Origin: Pseudomonas lundensis
GTDB taxonomy: Bacteria > Pseudomonadota > Gammaproteobacteria > Pseudomonadales > Pseudomonadaceae
Length of the DNA stretch: 32,946 bases
Reading direction: 5' to 3'
Assembly (NCBI RefSeq): GCF_002269125.1
Contig: NZ_NQKI01000045.1
Span: forward strand, 1 to 32,946
The notes beneath the pieces are model-generated. The model was not told where the DNA came from and made no database searches. It saw only the letters and a program-made list of their open reading frames with translations. Below, piece after piece: positions 31,713 to 32,946 of this stretch. Both the position numbers and the translations under genes were made by a program. How positions within the stretch are numbered: position 1 is the stretch's first letter; every line of letters begins with the position of its first letter.

Positions 31713-32660
31713 ATGCAAAAAAACATCACATCGTTGAGCGCACTGAACTGGGACGACCTGAAGTTTTTTCTTGAGGTAGCCCGTACCCGCAAAGCCAGCA
31801 GCGCGGCCAAACGGCTGGCGGTGGACTACACCACGGTATCGCGACGCATCAGTTCGCTGGAGACGGCACTCGGCACGTTGCTGTTTGAAAAGTCGCGCAC
31901 TAACGGCTTCACCCTGACCAATGAGGGCCAACGCCTGTTGGGCTACGCGGAGTCAATCGAGAGCACGCTGCACATGGCCTGCGAGCAAGTGTCAGGGTCG
32001 GGCGTGGCGTTATCGGGGCATGTGCGAATGGGTTGCACAGAGGGCTTCGGCAGCTTTTTCATCACCCCGCAGCTCAGCCATTTTGTTGATGCCTACCCGG
32101 CCATTTCGGTCGATATCCTGCCCCTGCCGCACTTCATCAGCCTGTCCAAGCGCGAAGCCGACATCGTGATCGCTTTGGAGCGCCCCGAGCACGGGCCATA
32201 TGTGTGTTGCAAATTGTGCGACTACCGGCTGCAACTCTATGCGACCCAGGACTACCTCGACGCTCACCCGCCGATCCGCCGACCGTCGGACTTAGCAGAG
32301 CATCCGTTTATCAGTTATGTCGACGACCTGGCGTTCAGTTCAGAGCTGTTGTACCTGGCGAATGTCCTGCCGGGGGCCAGCGCCAACCTGCGCAGCACCA
32401 GTGTGATCGCGCAATACGTCGCGGCGCAGCAAGGTCGATCAATGGCGATCCTGCCGTGCTTTTTGGCGGCTCAAGACCCGCGCCTGCTGCCGGTATTGCC
32501 GCAAGAGATCAACCTCACGCGGCAGTTCTGGATGTACTGCCGCGAGGATCTGCGCAAGTTGAAGCGGATCACCCTGTTGTGGGATTACATACGTGAGGTG
32601 ACTGAGCTGAATGCGCCGTTGCTGCTCGGGGAAACGCGGGCGTTGAAGTTTGCCGATTAA
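31713..32660 (+). CDS. LysR-family regulator, probably of mmsAB
   Basis: A 315-residue LysR regulator. The helix-turn-helix region is LKFFLEVARTRKASSAAKRLAVDYTTVSRRISSLETAL (about 16-53), then LFEKSRTNGFTLTNEGQRLL and an effector domain from about residue 100. The ATG at 31713 follows the operator region; no clear ribosome site is visible, and the in-frame ATG 114 bases upstream would overlap mmsA. Divergent orientation and the perfect inverted repeat indicate control of mmsAB and of its own gene. P. aeruginosa mmsAB is controlled by an AraC-type MmsR, so the regulator family differs here. Confidence 0.9.
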   Translation: MQKNITSLSALNWDDLKFFLEVARTRKASSAAKRLAVDYTTVSRRISSLETALGTLLFEKSRTNGFTLTNEGQRLLGYAESIESTLHMACEQVSGSGVALSGHVRMGCTEGFGSFFITPQLSHFVDAYPAISVDILPLPHFISLSKREADIVIALERPEHGPYVCCKLCDYRLQLYATQDYLDAHPPIRRPSDLAEHPFISYVDDLAFSSELLYLANVLPGASANLRSTSVIAQYVAAQQGRSMAILPCFLAAQDPRLLPVLPQEINLTRQFWMYCREDLRKLKRITLLWDYIREVTELNAPLLLGETRALKFAD

Positions 32661-32874
32661 GCATTTAACGGGGGTTAGCAAGCCACTTCCAACGACTTGT
32701 AACACGCCGACGTTTGCATTCTGCCCCACTCAAGGGGGCCTCCCCATTCAAGCATCCGCTGACGATTTTTTATAACTTTGAGAATTTTCCTACGGACAAG
32801 CCAAACATCTGTGAAGTAGCGTCCTGTCGCACTTAGGCGGCGAACACGGACCGTCAATTTGCGCAGGGAATGTT
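32661..32874 (+). other. Intergenic region with AT-rich promoter-like segment
   Basis: No gene is seen in this 214-base stretch. It has an AT-rich segment (TTTTTTATAACTTTG, 32766-32780) next to an RcsB-like box and ends in a good ribosome site (AGGGA about 32865). Confidence 0.4.
32779..32792. promoter_or_regulatory. RcsB-like box
   Basis: TGAGAATTTTCCTA matches 12 of 14 bases of the enterobacterial RcsAB box (TAAGAATATTCCTA). NarL/FixJ response regulators of the RcsB/BvgA type bind such dyads. It lies 82 bases before a possible gene start at 32875. Its use in this organism is inferred. Confidence 0.4.
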
Positions 32875-32946
32875 ATGGCGGTTAAGAATATCTTCCCGAA
32901 TACCCTGGGATGTAATGGGATAGATGGCAACAGGCGACATGCCGAG
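32875..32946 (+). CDS. Possible gene start, truncated by window edge
   Basis: An ATG at 32875 opens a frame with no stop for 24 codons to the window end (MAVKNIFPNTLGCNGIDG...). AGGGA is seven bases upstream. The residues are not recognised, and 24 open codons alone are weak evidence. The RcsB-like box upstream suits a regulated gene. Confidence 0.3.
   Translation, partial: MAVKNIFPNTLGCNGIDGNRRHAE

Noticed and set aside
32737..32755. Possible GC hairpin (GGGGG/CCCC) after the last LysR gene
   Set aside because: The stem is only four or five bases and no T run follows.

Overview
The window looks like a Pseudomonas chromosome (fluorescens/fragi/putida-like). The evidence is moderate-to-high GC coding DNA, an McpS-type chemoreceptor, an mmsA/mmsB valine-catabolic pair, an AroP-type permease, many LysR regulators, and good Shine-Dalgarno sequences before most genes. 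Species assignment is inference only.

Region 1 (1-12000, minus strand) is a complete tellurium-resistance-type stress operon of 13 genes. It reads from about 11.83 kb down to a strong terminator at 268-303. The promoter-distal half is the canonical terZ-terA-terB-terC-terD-terE block. The promoter-proximal half is the 'Ter-associated biosynthetic module' predicted by comparative genomics (Anantharaman, Iyer and Aravind): an ATP-grasp ligase, a TerD-like/trypsin-like protease fusion, a PRTase with a TRSP domain, a HAD hydrolase, a StiP/PRTase with a PELOTA-like tail, a CitE-like TIM-barrel lyase and a HAD-IB phosphatase. Most of the biosynthetic genes overlap by a few bases, which suggests translational coupling. 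The left edge (1-77) looks like the end of an IS21-family element.

Region 2 (12000-16514) is a small accessory cluster. It holds a TM2 membrane protein with an OB-like N-terminus divergent from the ter operon, an unrecognised protein, a pesticin/T4-type lysozyme, a Mor-family (Mu-like) activator, two DUF2589 proteins and a membrane-anchored histidine phosphatase. Inverted repeats lie in both divergent intergenic regions. A link to the Ter operon and a phage or bacteriocin origin are possible but unproven.

Region 3 (16849-23580) has an HBM-type chemoreceptor with a clear terminator, a secreted halovibrin-like protein, a SulP anion transporter and a periplasmic gamma-glutamyltransferase.

Region 4 (23667-32660) is ordinary metabolic and regulatory DNA: a LysR gene, mdaB-type quinone reductase divergent from a ygiN-type monooxygenase, a TauE/SafE permease divergent from a LysR gene, an AroP-type permease, and mmsA-mmsB divergent from a LysR gene across a perfect inverted repeat. 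The right edge has an RcsB-like box and the first codons of a possible truncated gene.

No tRNA, rRNA or CRISPR array was seen.
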